From assembly GCF_005222815.1 (NCBI RefSeq), contig NZ_STGB01000001.1:1612001-1676000 (forward strand): 64,000 nucleotides of DNA, given 5' to 3'. Positions 43,939 through 52,536 of this stretch are shown here, piece by piece. A program made the position numbers and the translations under genes. The first letter of the stretch is position 1. Each line of letters opens with the position of its first letter. Source of the DNA: Roseomonas sp. AR75. Its GTDB lineage: Bacteria; Pseudomonadota; Alphaproteobacteria; Acetobacterales; Acetobacteraceae. The notes under the pieces are model-generated. The model worked only from the letters and a program-made list of their open reading frames with translations. It was not told the origin of the DNA and searched no databases.

Positions 43939-44496
43939 ATGCTGAAACGTGCCTTGATCGTCCTCGGGCTGGTCGTCGCCCTCGCCGGCCATGCCCAGGC
44001 CAGCCTGCTCGGCGTGCAGGTGAACGGAAACCTCAACTTCGGCGGCCAGAACTTCGCCGATCCAGCGAACGGCTTCGTGCCCTCAGGCTATGGCAACAGT
44101 GGCGGCCTGCCGGTCACCATCGCCGATCCGCTCGTCGAGTTCGGCGTGGCCAGCACCAGTGACGGGTTCTTCGTGGATTTCACGGCGACGCAGATGACCT
44201 TCACCTTCGCCTCGGGTATCGCCGGGTCCTTCGCGAACCTGCAGATCGTGCTGACCGCGCTCACCGCCGGGGCGTTCGAGGAACTGACGCTGGTCTCGTC
44301 GAATGTGCCGGGGCTGGCGGCCTCGCTGGCCGGCGATGTCATCACGCTGTCCATCGCGTCGGCGACCACCGCGGTGACCACCTACAGCGCCACCTACACG
44401 CTCGCCGCCCCGGATACGCAGGTGCCGGCGCCGCCCGCACTCGCGCTTTTTGCCGTGGGCTTGGCTGGCCTCGTCGCGACACGCCGGCGGGCGTGA
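43939..44496 (+). CDS. PEP-CTERM sorting-domain protein
   Basis: 185 residues. Signal peptide MLKRALIVLGLVVALAGHAQA, a beta-rich mature domain (LLGVQVNGNLNFGGQNFADPANGFVP) and a C-terminal VPAPPALALFAVGLAGLVATRRR, a PEP-CTERM-like signal with VPAP rather than VPEP. It should be processed by an exosortase and displayed in the extracellular matrix or surface. GACTGGA precedes the ATG weakly. Confidence 0.88.
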   Translation: MLKRALIVLGLVVALAGHAQASLLGVQVNGNLNFGGQNFADPANGFVPSGYGNSGGLPVTIADPLVEFGVASTSDGFFVDFTATQMTFTFASGIAGSFANLQIVLTALTAGAFEELTLVSSNVPGLAASLAGDVITLSIASATTAVTTYSATYTLAAPDTQVPAPPALALFAVGLAGLVATRRRA

Positions 44497-44652
44497 CTCA
44501 CTGAAGGCGAAGGACGCCGGAGTCACCCGCCGTTCTGCTGCACGACTTGTGCCAGGGTCGCGCCCATGCGTGGCGCGGTCGCAGGGATCGCGACCGCGCG
44601 CGGCATGGGACCGCGGGTTCGACATGCTCCGCGACCTGCCGCGCGCCCTGGC

Positions 44653-47600
44653 TCAGGCCACCAGCGCCAGGTCGGCGGCGCTGAGCGAGGGCGCGCCTTC
44701 CAGTTGCGCCAGCAGCACCGGGGCCTTCGCGCCAGTGCCGTCGGCATCCCAGGTCAGCAGGCCCGATACCGTGTCGTAGACGAGCTGCGCGACCTTGCCG
44801 ACCGGCGCATCCTCGGCGAAGCGGGCGGGATCGAGCGCGCCGGCGACGCCGAGCGCACCGAAGGCGAGCAGCGAGAGCTCGATGCGGTCCTCGCCCGGCG
44901 TGAAGTCGTGGATCGTGTCCATCCCGTCCTTGTTGCTGAGGAAGCGGAAGGCGTCCGCGCCGGTGCCGCCGGTGAGCTCGTCCGCGCCACGGCCGCCGAT
45001 CAGCGTGTCGTTGCCGTCGCCGCCCGCCAGCGAATCCTCGCCGCCCAAACCGGTCAGGCGATTGTTGCCCGCATTGCCCGTCAGGTGGGAGGCGGTGGCG
45101 GAGCCTGTGCCGTCGATGTCGTCGGTGCCGACCAGCACAAGCGCCTCGATGAACGGGAACAGCGTGTAGGAGGCGGCGGATTCCACCGTGTCCTGGCCGC
45201 TGAAGGGCAGCTCGATCGCCTTCGCGCCCGAGGTGCCGACGCGATAGAGGTCGTCGCCCGTGCTGCCGGAGAGCAGGTCGTCCGGCCCGAAGGGCTGGCC
45301 GGTGACGTCGATCACGTCGTCGCCGAGGCCGGCGCCGATCAGATAGAGGTCGTCGGCCGAGAGGCTGATGCCGGCGCTGTCGAAGGCCTTGAGCTGGCCG
45401 TTGGTCAGCCCGGTCACGCGCGTGGTGGAATCCACCGCGTCCACGCCCGCCGCGCCGAGCTGCGCGATCTCCGCCTGCGTCAGCAGCGTCAGGCGCAGGC
45501 CATGCGCGGTCGCGGTGACGGTGTCGGAGGGATCGAGCGTCACGCCGCCGAGCGCGAGCAGCGCATCGACCGGCAGGCGCAGCTCGCCATCGGTGGAATC
45601 CAGCACATCCACCAGCCGCGCGCCGAGCGACTTCAGGCCGGCGGTGCCCAGCGCCGCGATGGCGTCGCTGCCGTCGCGCAGCGTGACCTGGTCGCCCGCG
45701 GTGAGCTTCACCTTCAGCTTGGCCAGCGCGAGATACTGCGCGACGTCGAGCACGAGCGCGTCGTCCGTCGCGTCGAGGAAGTCCACGCCGCGCGCCGCGA
45801 GCGCGGCAAGCTGCGCGGTGGTGAGCGCGGCGAGCTCCGCGCCGGTTGCGGCGACGGTCACCCGGTCCGCGGGATCGAGGATCAGCGCGCCGAGGCCGAG
45901 CGCCTGCTCGAGCGTCAGGGTGACGTCCTTCTCGACGGAATCCACCACATGCGTGCCGCCGAGCTCGAGCAGGTTGAAGTCGGTCGGCGTCATCGTGCCG
46001 AGCTGCGGGGCGGTGAACAGCGCGGTGCTGACGGTGATGTCGAGCGTGAGCGGAAAGCTCGCCCAGCCGTAGTTGTGCCCGTCCGGCGTCTGCTCGGTAA
46101 TGGTGACCTTGTAGGTGCCGGACTTGGCGAAGGTGTAGGCGGTGGTGGTCTGCCATTCGCCGTCGATGTTGGCGATGCCCTTGAGCGTGCCGACCGCCTT
46201 GTTCGTCGCCGTGTCGGTGATGGTGACCAGCGCGACGTCGAGGGCGTGGATCTTGTTGGTGGGGCCGGAGATCCAGCTCACGCCGATCGGGTTCTTGCCG
46301 CTCCAGGCAAAGGCGAGCGTCTGCGCGCCGGTCAGGCTCAGCGTGATGGACTTCCAGTTCGTCTGGCCGGCCAGCGCGGTGAAGCTGGTGCCGGAGAGCG
46401 TGCCGGCGACCGGCGCGTAGATCAGGTCGTTGTGGTTGATCGGGTCGGGGTTGTGCGGGATGCTGTCGAGGTAGTCCTGCGACGTGTCGCGGATGAGGTC
46501 GCCGGGCGGTATGGCGTCCTTCTCGCCGCCGAGCAGCACGGCGGTGAAGGTCTGGTAGGGGCCGGGGACGTTGGGGAAGACCGCGGTGCCGAGGCCGTCG
46601 ATGGCGGTCTCGGTGAAGCTGCCGGAGGCGTCGGTCTTGGCGTAGAGGTGGAAGGTCTTGTCGCCGACCACCAGCTCATAGACCACCGTGGTGTTCGCCG
46701 CGCTCGGGAACTGGTTGAAGGTGAGCGTGCCCGTGGTGGTCTTGGTGAACTCCGTGGTCGCGGTCGGCGTGGTGACCAGCGCGAATTTCTGGCCGGCCGG
46801 CTTGGTGTCGTCGAAGGTGATGCGCCAGTTCTGCCAGTAGCCGCCGCCCTTCTGGTCGGCGCCGGTGGGGATCGAGAGGTACTGGAAGGTCCCGTCACCG
46901 AGATAGAGGCCGAGCTTGACCGCGACATTGGCGATGTCGACGACCATGCCGCCATTGGCCAGCGCGACGCTGATGTTGAGGTTCTGGTTGATCATCGACA
47001 CCGCGGCGTAGTCGTCGCCATTCGGCGCCAGGTAGTTGGCGATCTTGTTGCCCGCGAAGAAGGCGGTGCTGGTGCCGGGCACGTGCCCCATCGCCTCCTC
47101 CCGCCCATAGGCCCAGAGGTCGATGGTGGCGTAGTTGCGGCCCGCGGCATGGTCGTACACCGGCAGCAGCACGGATTGCGTGAACTTGCTGGTCAGCGCA
47201 TCGGAATAGGCGCCGCCATAGACGCCGGCATTGTCGAAGAAGACCTTCGCATAGGGGTCGTAGTGCTGGAAGCCGAGCGCGGTGTTGCTGCGCGCGCCGT
47301 CGAAGGCGTAGGTCGGATCCCAGTTGTAGCTCTTGTTCAGGTTGACGGCGAAGTCCGCCAGCTTGGTGGCGCTGTCGAGCGCGGTGGGGATGGAATGCCC
47401 GACTCCGCCGTAGTAGCCGCCGGAGAAGCCGGTGAAGATCTGCGTGAAGATCTTGCCCCACTGGTTGTTCTCGCCGGTGTTCATCTCGCCGTTCGGCGAG
47501 GTGCCGTCGATGTTGAAGGGGTTCTTCAGCGCGGCGTCGCTGAACACGTAGGCCTTGGCGGTGGCGGTGCCGAGGCCGGGCGAATAGAGGTTGTCGCGCA

Positions 47601-48588
47601 GCCCTTCGGGGCTGATGACGATGTAGCCCTTCACCTGGCTCGACGCTTCCGGCGAGAGCAGGAAGTAGGTGCCGGCATCGCCATAGACGCCGGAGGTCTT
47701 CAGCTCGGTCTTGGTCAGCGTGTACGCGAAATAGCCGGGATTGTGGTAGGTCGCGACGTTGCCGCGCTTGTCGGCGGCGCCGTTGAAGTAGCCGGAGACC
47801 TCGATGTCGGTCATCGCGAGCACGGCATCGATGTATTGCTGCCACTGCGCCGACTTGAACGCTTCGTAGTCGGTGCCGCCCTGCGCGGACTGGGCCGGCG
47901 TGAAGACGATCATGTCGGTGGACTTGCCGTCGTGCCATTCGGCCGCGGTGCTGCCGGCGGGATAGGGCGCGACGGGGTTCACGCCCTTCGTGGGATCGGC
48001 GGGATCGCTCGCCTTCTGCCCGGCCGCGGCGATCAGCGCATCGAGCGCCGTCGCATCCACCAGGGAGGAATAGCCGCGCGCGTTGGTGCCGCCCGTCCCC
48101 GTGACGCTGACGCCGAGCTGGCGCGAGAAGCTGTCGATGGCGGAGAGGTTGCCGGCATCGTTGGGCGAGTTGCCGAGCGTGACTTCGAAGGTGTCGTAGC
48201 CGAAGTGGTACTGCAGCGCGTTGCCGGGATTTATCATCGACTGGCTGGTGAGCGTCGTCTCCAGGTCCACATGCGTGGCGGTGATCGGCTCGCTCTGGAC
48301 GATCAGATAGATCTTGCCGGCGGTGACCTGCTTGGTGCCGTCGCTGGAATCCGGCGTGAGCTGGACGGTGAAGTCGTGCGTGCCGAGGGTGGCGTTGGCG
48401 GTGCCGCCGACCAGCGCGCCGTCGTTGACGAGCTGCGTCCAATGCGATCCGCCGCTCTTCGGCTGGTCGTACCAGAGATAGGCGTAGATGCCGTTGCCAT
48501 CGCCGGGCTGCGCGGCGCTGTGCTTCTGCGTCAGTTCGTCGATGAAGGCCTGCGTCAGGTGCAGCGAAAGATCGACCGGGGTAGCCAT
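44653..48588 (-). CDS. Large GH64-like beta-1,3-glucanase with tandem repeats and RTX C-terminus
   Basis: 1311 residues without a signal peptide. Residues 1 to about 590 resemble GH64 beta-1,3-glucanases; Glu135 (DTFEVTLGN) and Asp152 (SAIDSFSRQLG) stand about where GH64 enzymes carry their catalytic acid/base pair. A beta-sandwich region follows (about 600-870). From about 895 there are four tandem units of about 57 residues, each beginning like VDxxDST/AT and containing an L-rich helix (ALTTAQLAALAARG, LGTAGLKSLGARL, LTQAEIAQLGAAG). The last 230 residues hold RTX-like glycine-rich calcium repeats (GGDGNDTLIGGRGADELTGG) and a terminal hydrophobic segment. It is probably exported by a type I system and degrades beta-glucan. 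Confidence 0.83.
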   Translation of the reverse strand: MATPVDLSLHLTQAFIDELTQKHSAAQPGDGNGIYAYLWYDQPKSGGSHWTQLVNDGALVGGTANATLGTHDFTVQLTPDSSDGTKQVTAGKIYLIVQSEPITATHVDLETTLTSQSMINPGNALQYHFGYDTFEVTLGNSPNDAGNLSAIDSFSRQLGVSVTGTGGTNARGYSSLVDATALDALIAAAGQKASDPADPTKGVNPVAPYPAGSTAAEWHDGKSTDMIVFTPAQSAQGGTDYEAFKSAQWQQYIDAVLAMTDIEVSGYFNGAADKRGNVATYHNPGYFAYTLTKTELKTSGVYGDAGTYFLLSPEASSQVKGYIVISPEGLRDNLYSPGLGTATAKAYVFSDAALKNPFNIDGTSPNGEMNTGENNQWGKIFTQIFTGFSGGYYGGVGHSIPTALDSATKLADFAVNLNKSYNWDPTYAFDGARSNTALGFQHYDPYAKVFFDNAGVYGGAYSDALTSKFTQSVLLPVYDHAAGRNYATIDLWAYGREEAMGHVPGTSTAFFAGNKIANYLAPNGDDYAAVSMINQNLNISVALANGGMVVDIANVAVKLGLYLGDGTFQYLSIPTGADQKGGGYWQNWRITFDDTKPAGQKFALVTTPTATTEFTKTTTGTLTFNQFPSAANTTVVYELVVGDKTFHLYAKTDASGSFTETAIDGLGTAVFPNVPGPYQTFTAVLLGGEKDAIPPGDLIRDTSQDYLDSIPHNPDPINHNDLIYAPVAGTLSGTSFTALAGQTNWKSITLSLTGAQTLAFAWSGKNPIGVSWISGPTNKIHALDVALVTITDTATNKAVGTLKGIANIDGEWQTTTAYTFAKSGTYKVTITEQTPDGHNYGWASFPLTLDITVSTALFTAPQLGTMTPTDFNLLELGGTHVVDSVEKDVTLTLEQALGLGALILDPADRVTVAATGAELAALTTAQLAALAARGVDFLDATDDALVLDVAQYLALAKLKVKLTAGDQVTLRDGSDAIAALGTAGLKSLGARLVDVLDSTDGELRLPVDALLALGGVTLDPSDTVTATAHGLRLTLLTQAEIAQLGAAGVDAVDSTTRVTGLTNGQLKAFDSAGISLSADDLYLIGAGLGDDVIDVTGQPFGPDDLLSGSTGDDLYRVGTSGAKAIELPFSGQDTVESAASYTLFPFIEALVLVGTDDIDGTGSATASHLTGNAGNNRLTGLGGEDSLAGGDGNDTLIGGRGADELTGGTGADAFRFLSNKDGMDTIHDFTPGEDRIELSLLAFGALGVAGALDPARFAEDAPVGKVAQLVYDTVSGLLTWDADGTGAKAPVLLAQLEGAPSLSAADLALVA

Positions 48589-48908
48589 GCGCGCATCTCC
48601 GAGCCACCCGGAGCTTTCGCCCGGGGACAGTGTCCGGCAGCGCGCGCAGTGGCTCGGCTTCTTGCATCGCGACCGGAATTCCGGCGCGATGCCACCAATT
48701 TGATATGCCTTGAGCGAACGCGGCCGCAGGGTGTCGTCACCGCGCCGGTCGCGTCAATAGCGCATCAACATTTCTCTCGCTGATTGAGAGACCGCTTATG
48801 CAGGAGGCAGGCGGCAGCCGGGGCGTTGCGGCGCCGCGAGCGCGCCCGGCGCCGCCGACCCTTCCCAAGACAGAAGGGAGGGACGGCGGGCCGCGCGCGC
48901 ATCACGCC
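48589..48908 (-). promoter_or_regulatory. Leader region of the GH64-like/RTX gene
   Basis: No gene is recognised in these 320 bases. GGAG lies 8 bases before the ATG at 48588. A 6-bp hairpin TCTCTC/GAGAGA with a seven-base loop lies at 48773-48791, possibly a terminator or operator element between the GH64 gene and the OmpA-type gene. Confidence 0.35.
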
Positions 48909-50060
48909 TCAGCGCAGCACGATCTCCACGCGACGGTTCTGCGGCTCGCGCACGCCGTCGGCGGTGGGCACCAGCGGGCGGCTCTCGCCGAAGGCCTGGA
49001 TGACCATCGCCGAGCGCGGCACGCCCTGGCGCTCGAGTTCCGCCGCCACGGCCTGGGCGCGACGCTCGGACAGGCGCTGGTTGTACTGCGGCGTGCCGGA
49101 GCGGTCGGCATGGCCGGCCACCTCGATCCGCGTGGTCTGCACGCGGGTGGAGTTCATCGCGGCTTCCTGGATGATCTGGCGCGCACGCTCGTTCAGGTCG
49201 GCGCGATCCCAGTCGAAGAACACCAGGTAGGTGCGGGCCGGGGCCGGGGCAGGCGCGACCGGAGCGGCGACCGGCGGCGGCGGCGGGGCGGCGCCGAAGG
49301 TGTAGCGCAGGCCGACCAGGATGCTCCAGTTGCTGTTGTCCACCTCGACCGCGCCGCGCTGCGTGGTCGTGGTGCCCGCGGCGTTGGTGAAGGTGGCGTC
49401 CACGTCGTCCGACAGCGTGGCGAAGTAGCGGCCTTCCGCCGTGAAGGCGAGGCCGGGGACGGAGGCGACCGGGAAGGCCGCGCCGACGATGGCCTGCCAG
49501 GCGAAGTTGCCGTTGTCGCCGTCGATCTGCACGCTGCGCCCCGTGCTCGGCGAGTTGATGCGGACGTTGTCCCAGTTCTGCACGGCGTAGCCGATGCCGC
49601 CGCCGATGTAGGGCACGATGCCGACGCCGCCCAGATTCCAGCCGAGGTCGAAATCGTAGAACAGGTTCGCCATCGCGCCATAGGTCTGCACGTCGCCGCT
49701 CTGCGTGCGCGGGGCGGCGATTCCGGCGAAGCCGTTGATGCCGTTGATGCTGTTGTCGCGGTAGTTGCCCTCGATCTCGGCGCGGAGGCCGTTGCCGAAG
49801 GCATAGCCGACGCTCAGCACGCCGACCCAGCCGGTGTCGAAATCGGCATTGCCGGTCTGGCCGACACCGGCCGCGCCGAGCGCGTTGCGGAAGGCGCCCT
49901 GGCTGTTGAGGTCGCTGTCGCCCAGCCAGTTCACGCCCGCGCCGCCGGCAATGTAGATGCCCGAGCCGGCGCCACCGAAGGTCGGCAACAGGCCCTGGGC
50001 GCCAGCCACGCCAGGCAGGATGAGCAGCGTCGTGGCAAGCAGTGACGTCCTGAATCGCAT
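48909..50060 (-). CDS. OmpA-family outer membrane porin
   Basis: 383 residues. Signal peptide (MRFRTSLLATTLLILPGVAGAQ), an eight-stranded beta-barrel region of about 230 residues with alternating aromatic strands (GIYIAGGAGVNWLG; GWVGVLSVGYAFGNGLRAEIEGNYR; SILVGLRYTF), a Pro/Ala linker (APPPPPVAAPVAPAPAPA) and an OmpA C-domain (YLVFFDWDRADLNERARQIIQEA; VAGHADRSGTPQYNQRLSERRA; QNRRVEIVL). The Asp in GHADRSG and the Arg in RLSERRA bind peptidoglycan. It links outer membrane and cell wall. Divergent from the pyruvate kinase gene. Confidence 0.95.
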   Translation of the reverse strand: MRFRTSLLATTLLILPGVAGAQGLLPTFGGAGSGIYIAGGAGVNWLGDSDLNSQGAFRNALGAAGVGQTGNADFDTGWVGVLSVGYAFGNGLRAEIEGNYRDNSINGINGFAGIAAPRTQSGDVQTYGAMANLFYDFDLGWNLGGVGIVPYIGGGIGYAVQNWDNVRINSPSTGRSVQIDGDNGNFAWQAIVGAAFPVASVPGLAFTAEGRYFATLSDDVDATFTNAAGTTTTQRGAVEVDNSNWSILVGLRYTFGAAPPPPPVAAPVAPAPAPARTYLVFFDWDRADLNERARQIIQEAAMNSTRVQTTRIEVAGHADRSGTPQYNQRLSERRAQAVAAELERQGVPRSAMVIQAFGESRPLVPTADGVREPQNRRVEIVLR

Positions 50061-50223
50061 CGTCGAAATCTCCTTGGTCCCTGCCGCCAGATTGCGGCGG
50101 GCCGGTTGCGCCCGCGCGACCAACGCGGTTGCCGCGCGCCGGCAGCATCGGCGGGGCCAATTCGCCCCCGCTGTGACCGGACGGCCACACACAGGCGCGC
50201 TACACGGATTCAAACAGGCGCGA

Positions 50224-50305
50224 TTAGCGCGCGGCGGGGTGCCTTAGCGATGATAAGCTGCGCACGGCGTGCTGGCGCGGCTGGCTTTGAAACGCTAACT
50301 TAGCG
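50224..50305. promoter_or_regulatory. Three TTAGCG elements upstream of the HTH-pyruvate kinase gene
   Basis: TTAGCG occurs at 50224-50229, 50244-50249 and 50300-50305. The last forms a perfect palindrome CGCTAACTTAGCG (50293-50305) two bases before the ATG. There is no Shine-Dalgarno between it and the ATG. Such spacing suits binding of the gene's own HTH domain (autoregulation) or a leaderless start; both are inference. Confidence 0.5.
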
Positions 50306-50307
50306 CC

Positions 50308-51957
50308 ATGCGCGACCCCCGATTGGAGGCGCTGCTCGCCCAGCGCGGCGCCGTCACCCGCATCGCCACCGCCCTCGGCATCTCCACCGCCGCGGTGAGC
50401 CAGTGGAAACGCGTGCCCGACGACCGGGTGGCGGAGGTGGCGCGCGCGCTCGGCGTCCCGCCCGAGACCGTGCGGCCGGACCTGCCGCCGGAATTGCCGA
50501 AACGCGAAGGAGCCTCCCTGCGCATGGCGCAACGCATGCCGCTGCGCCGGCGGCGCCGCACCAAGATCATCGCGACGCTCGGCCCCGCCTCCTCCTCGGC
50601 CGAAGTGATCGAGCGCCTGTTCCGTGCCGGCGCCGACGTGTTCCGGCTGAACTTCTCGCACGGCTCGCACGCCGACCATGCCGAGCGCATCGCCATCATC
50701 CGCGCGCTGGAACGGCGGGTGGAGCGGCCGATCGGGATCCTTGCGGATGTGCAGGGGCCGAAGCTGCGCGTGGGGAAGTTCCAGGCGGGGCGGGTGCAGC
50801 TTCAGGCCGGGCAGACCTTCCGGCTGGATCTCTCGCCGACGCCGGGCGACGTACGGCGCGTGCAGTTGCCGCATCCCGAGATCATCCAGGCGGCGGGCAT
50901 CGGCACGACGCTGCTGCTCGACGACGGCAAGCTGCGACTGCGCGTGACGCGCCGGCGCGAGGACCATCTGGAGACGGAGGTCGTCACCGGTGGCCCGCTG
51001 TCCGACCGCAAGGGCGTGAACGTGCCGGATGTGGTGCTGCCGATCCCCGCGCTGACCGAGAAGGACCGCACCGACCTCGCCTTCGTGCTGGACCAGGGCA
51101 TCGAATATGTCGGGCTGAGCTTCGTGCAGCGGCCGGAGGACGTGGCGGAGGCGAAGGCGATCGCCGATGGCCGCGCCTGGATCATGGTGAAGCTCGAGAA
51201 GCCGCAGGCAATCGACAATCTCGACGAGATCGTGCGGCTGGCCGATTGCGTGATGGTGGCGCGCGGCGACCTCGGCGTGGAATGCCCGCCGGAGGAGGTG
51301 CCGCTGATCCAGAAGCGCATCGTCCGCACCGCGCGGGCGGCCGGCAAGCCGGTGGTGGTGGCGACGCAGATGCTGGAGAGCATGATCGCGGCGCCGGCGC
51401 CGACGCGCGCGGAAGCCTCCGATGTCGCGACGGCGGTGTTCGACGGTGCGGATGCGGTGATGCTCTCGGCCGAGACCGCGGCGGGGCAGTATCCGTACGA
51501 GGCGGTGAACATGATGGACCGCATCGTGGCGCGGGTGGAGCAGGATCCGGGCTGGCGTTCCATCACCGACGCGGACCGGCCGGCGCCGCAGCGCGATTCG
51601 GCCGGCGCCATCGCCGCCGCCGCGCGCCAGGTGGCGCACACGATCGAGGCGGAGGCGATCGCGACCTTCACCTCCACCGGCAGCACGACGCTGCGCGTGG
51701 CGCGGGAGAGGCCGGATTGCCCGATCCTGGGCCTGACAGCGAGCGAGCAGACCTGCCGGCGGATGGCGGTGATCTGGGGCGTGCATCCGGTGATGGCGCC
51801 GGAGTTGCATTCGATGACCGACATGGTGGCGAAGGCGGTGCGCGCCGCGGCGCAGGAAGGCTTCGCCAAGCATGGCGACGAGGTGGTGGTGACCGCGGGC
51901 GTGCCCTTCGGCACGGCGGGCACGACGAATGCGCTGCGCGTCGCGATCGTGAAGTGA
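50308..51957 (+). CDS. pyk: Pyruvate kinase with N-terminal YdaS/Cro-like HTH domain
   Basis: 549 residues. Residues 1-60 form a Cro/YdaS-like HTH: LEALLAQRGAVTRIATALGISTAAVSQWKRVPDDRVAEVARALGV. The pyruvate kinase starts at about 80: TKIIATLGPASSS, RLNFSHG, ADVQGPKLRVGK, MVKLEKPQAIDNLDEI (catalytic Lys and Mg-binding Glu), VMVARGDLGVE and ATQMLESMI...PTRAEASDVATAVFDGADAVMLSAETA. It converts phosphoenolpyruvate to pyruvate. The HTH frame runs into the kinase without a stop. An in-frame ATG (50524, MAQRMPLR) preceded by AAGGAG could also start a conventional kinase, so two products are possible. Confidence 0.9.
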   Translation: MRDPRLEALLAQRGAVTRIATALGISTAAVSQWKRVPDDRVAEVARALGVPPETVRPDLPPELPKREGASLRMAQRMPLRRRRRTKIIATLGPASSSAEVIERLFRAGADVFRLNFSHGSHADHAERIAIIRALERRVERPIGILADVQGPKLRVGKFQAGRVQLQAGQTFRLDLSPTPGDVRRVQLPHPEIIQAAGIGTTLLLDDGKLRLRVTRRREDHLETEVVTGGPLSDRKGVNVPDVVLPIPALTEKDRTDLAFVLDQGIEYVGLSFVQRPEDVAEAKAIADGRAWIMVKLEKPQAIDNLDEIVRLADCVMVARGDLGVECPPEEVPLIQKRIVRTARAAGKPVVVATQMLESMIAAPAPTRAEASDVATAVFDGADAVMLSAETAAGQYPYEAVNMMDRIVARVEQDPGWRSITDADRPAPQRDSAGAIAAAARQVAHTIEAEAIATFTSTGSTTLRVARERPDCPILGLTASEQTCRRMAVIWGVHPVMAPELHSMTDMVAKAVRAAAQEGFAKHGDEVVVTAGVPFGTAGTTNALRVAIVK

Positions 51958-52026
51958 TGCCGCCCGCGGCGGGTTGACGCGGGGCCGCGCCGCGCCTTCC
52001 TTGCGGCGGCCCTGGAGTTCCCGCCG

Positions 52027-52476
52027 ATGCGCCCTGCCCTGCTCGCCCTGACGGCCCTGCTCTTCGCCAGCCCGGCGCTGGCCCAGCGCGACGGGCTCTA
52101 CAACGTGACGGGCGTGAACCTGGACGGCACCGACTACACGGGCGTCGCGCAGATCCGCAGCGTCGGCATCAATTCCTTCAACATCCTCTGGCGCATCGGC
52201 AACCAGATCGTGGAGGGCGTGGGCATGGCCTCCGGCCGCACGGTCACCGTCGCCTATGGCATGGCGCAGCGGCCGGGGATGGGCATCTACACGCTCAACC
52301 CGGACGGTTCGATGGAAGGCGAGTGGACGATCATCGGTGCGCCGAGCATCGGGCGGGAACGGCTGGTGCCGCGGGCGGAAGCGCCGGCGCAGCCGGCCGC
52401 GCCTGCTGCGCCCGCACCCGCTACGCCCGCGCCGGGCGCGGCCGCGCCTGCGACCCCGCCGGCGCCGCGGCCCTGA
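52027..52476 (+). CDS. Secreted protein of unknown function with Ala/Pro tail
   Basis: 149 residues. Signal peptide MRPALLALTALLFASPALAQ, then a beta-rich domain of about 95 residues (DGLYNVTGVNLDGTDYTGVAQIRSVG; FNILWRIGNQIVEGVGMASGRTVTVAYG; YTLNPDGSMEGEWTIIG). The last 35 residues are low-complexity Ala/Pro. It resembles small periplasmic beta proteins seen in Acetobacteraceae, but I do not recognise a family. It follows pyk on the same strand with 69 bases between. Confidence 0.75.
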   Translation: MRPALLALTALLFASPALAQRDGLYNVTGVNLDGTDYTGVAQIRSVGINSFNILWRIGNQIVEGVGMASGRTVTVAYGMAQRPGMGIYTLNPDGSMEGEWTIIGAPSIGRERLVPRAEAPAQPAAPAAPAPATPAPGAAAPATPPAPRP

Positions 52477-52485
52477 GACGCGAAA

Positions 52486-52509
52486 GGCCCGCGCCTGGCG
52501 GCGCGGGCC
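52486..52509. terminator. Bidirectional hairpin
   Basis: A perfect 10-bp stem GGCCCGCGCC/GGCGCGGGCC with the loop TGGC, preceded by AAA, between the secreted protein gene and the convergent PEP-CTERM gene. Good terminator candidate for both. Confidence 0.7.
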
Positions 52510-52536
52510 CTGTCGCTTGCGCCCGGTGACGGCGGG

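Noticed and set aside
44566..48783. A 1405-residue open frame on the plus strand opposite the GH64/RTX gene
   Set aside because: Its composition is dominated by Arg, Gly, Val and Ala without motifs; it is the antisense shadow produced by high GC3, while the minus strand encodes a coherent protein.
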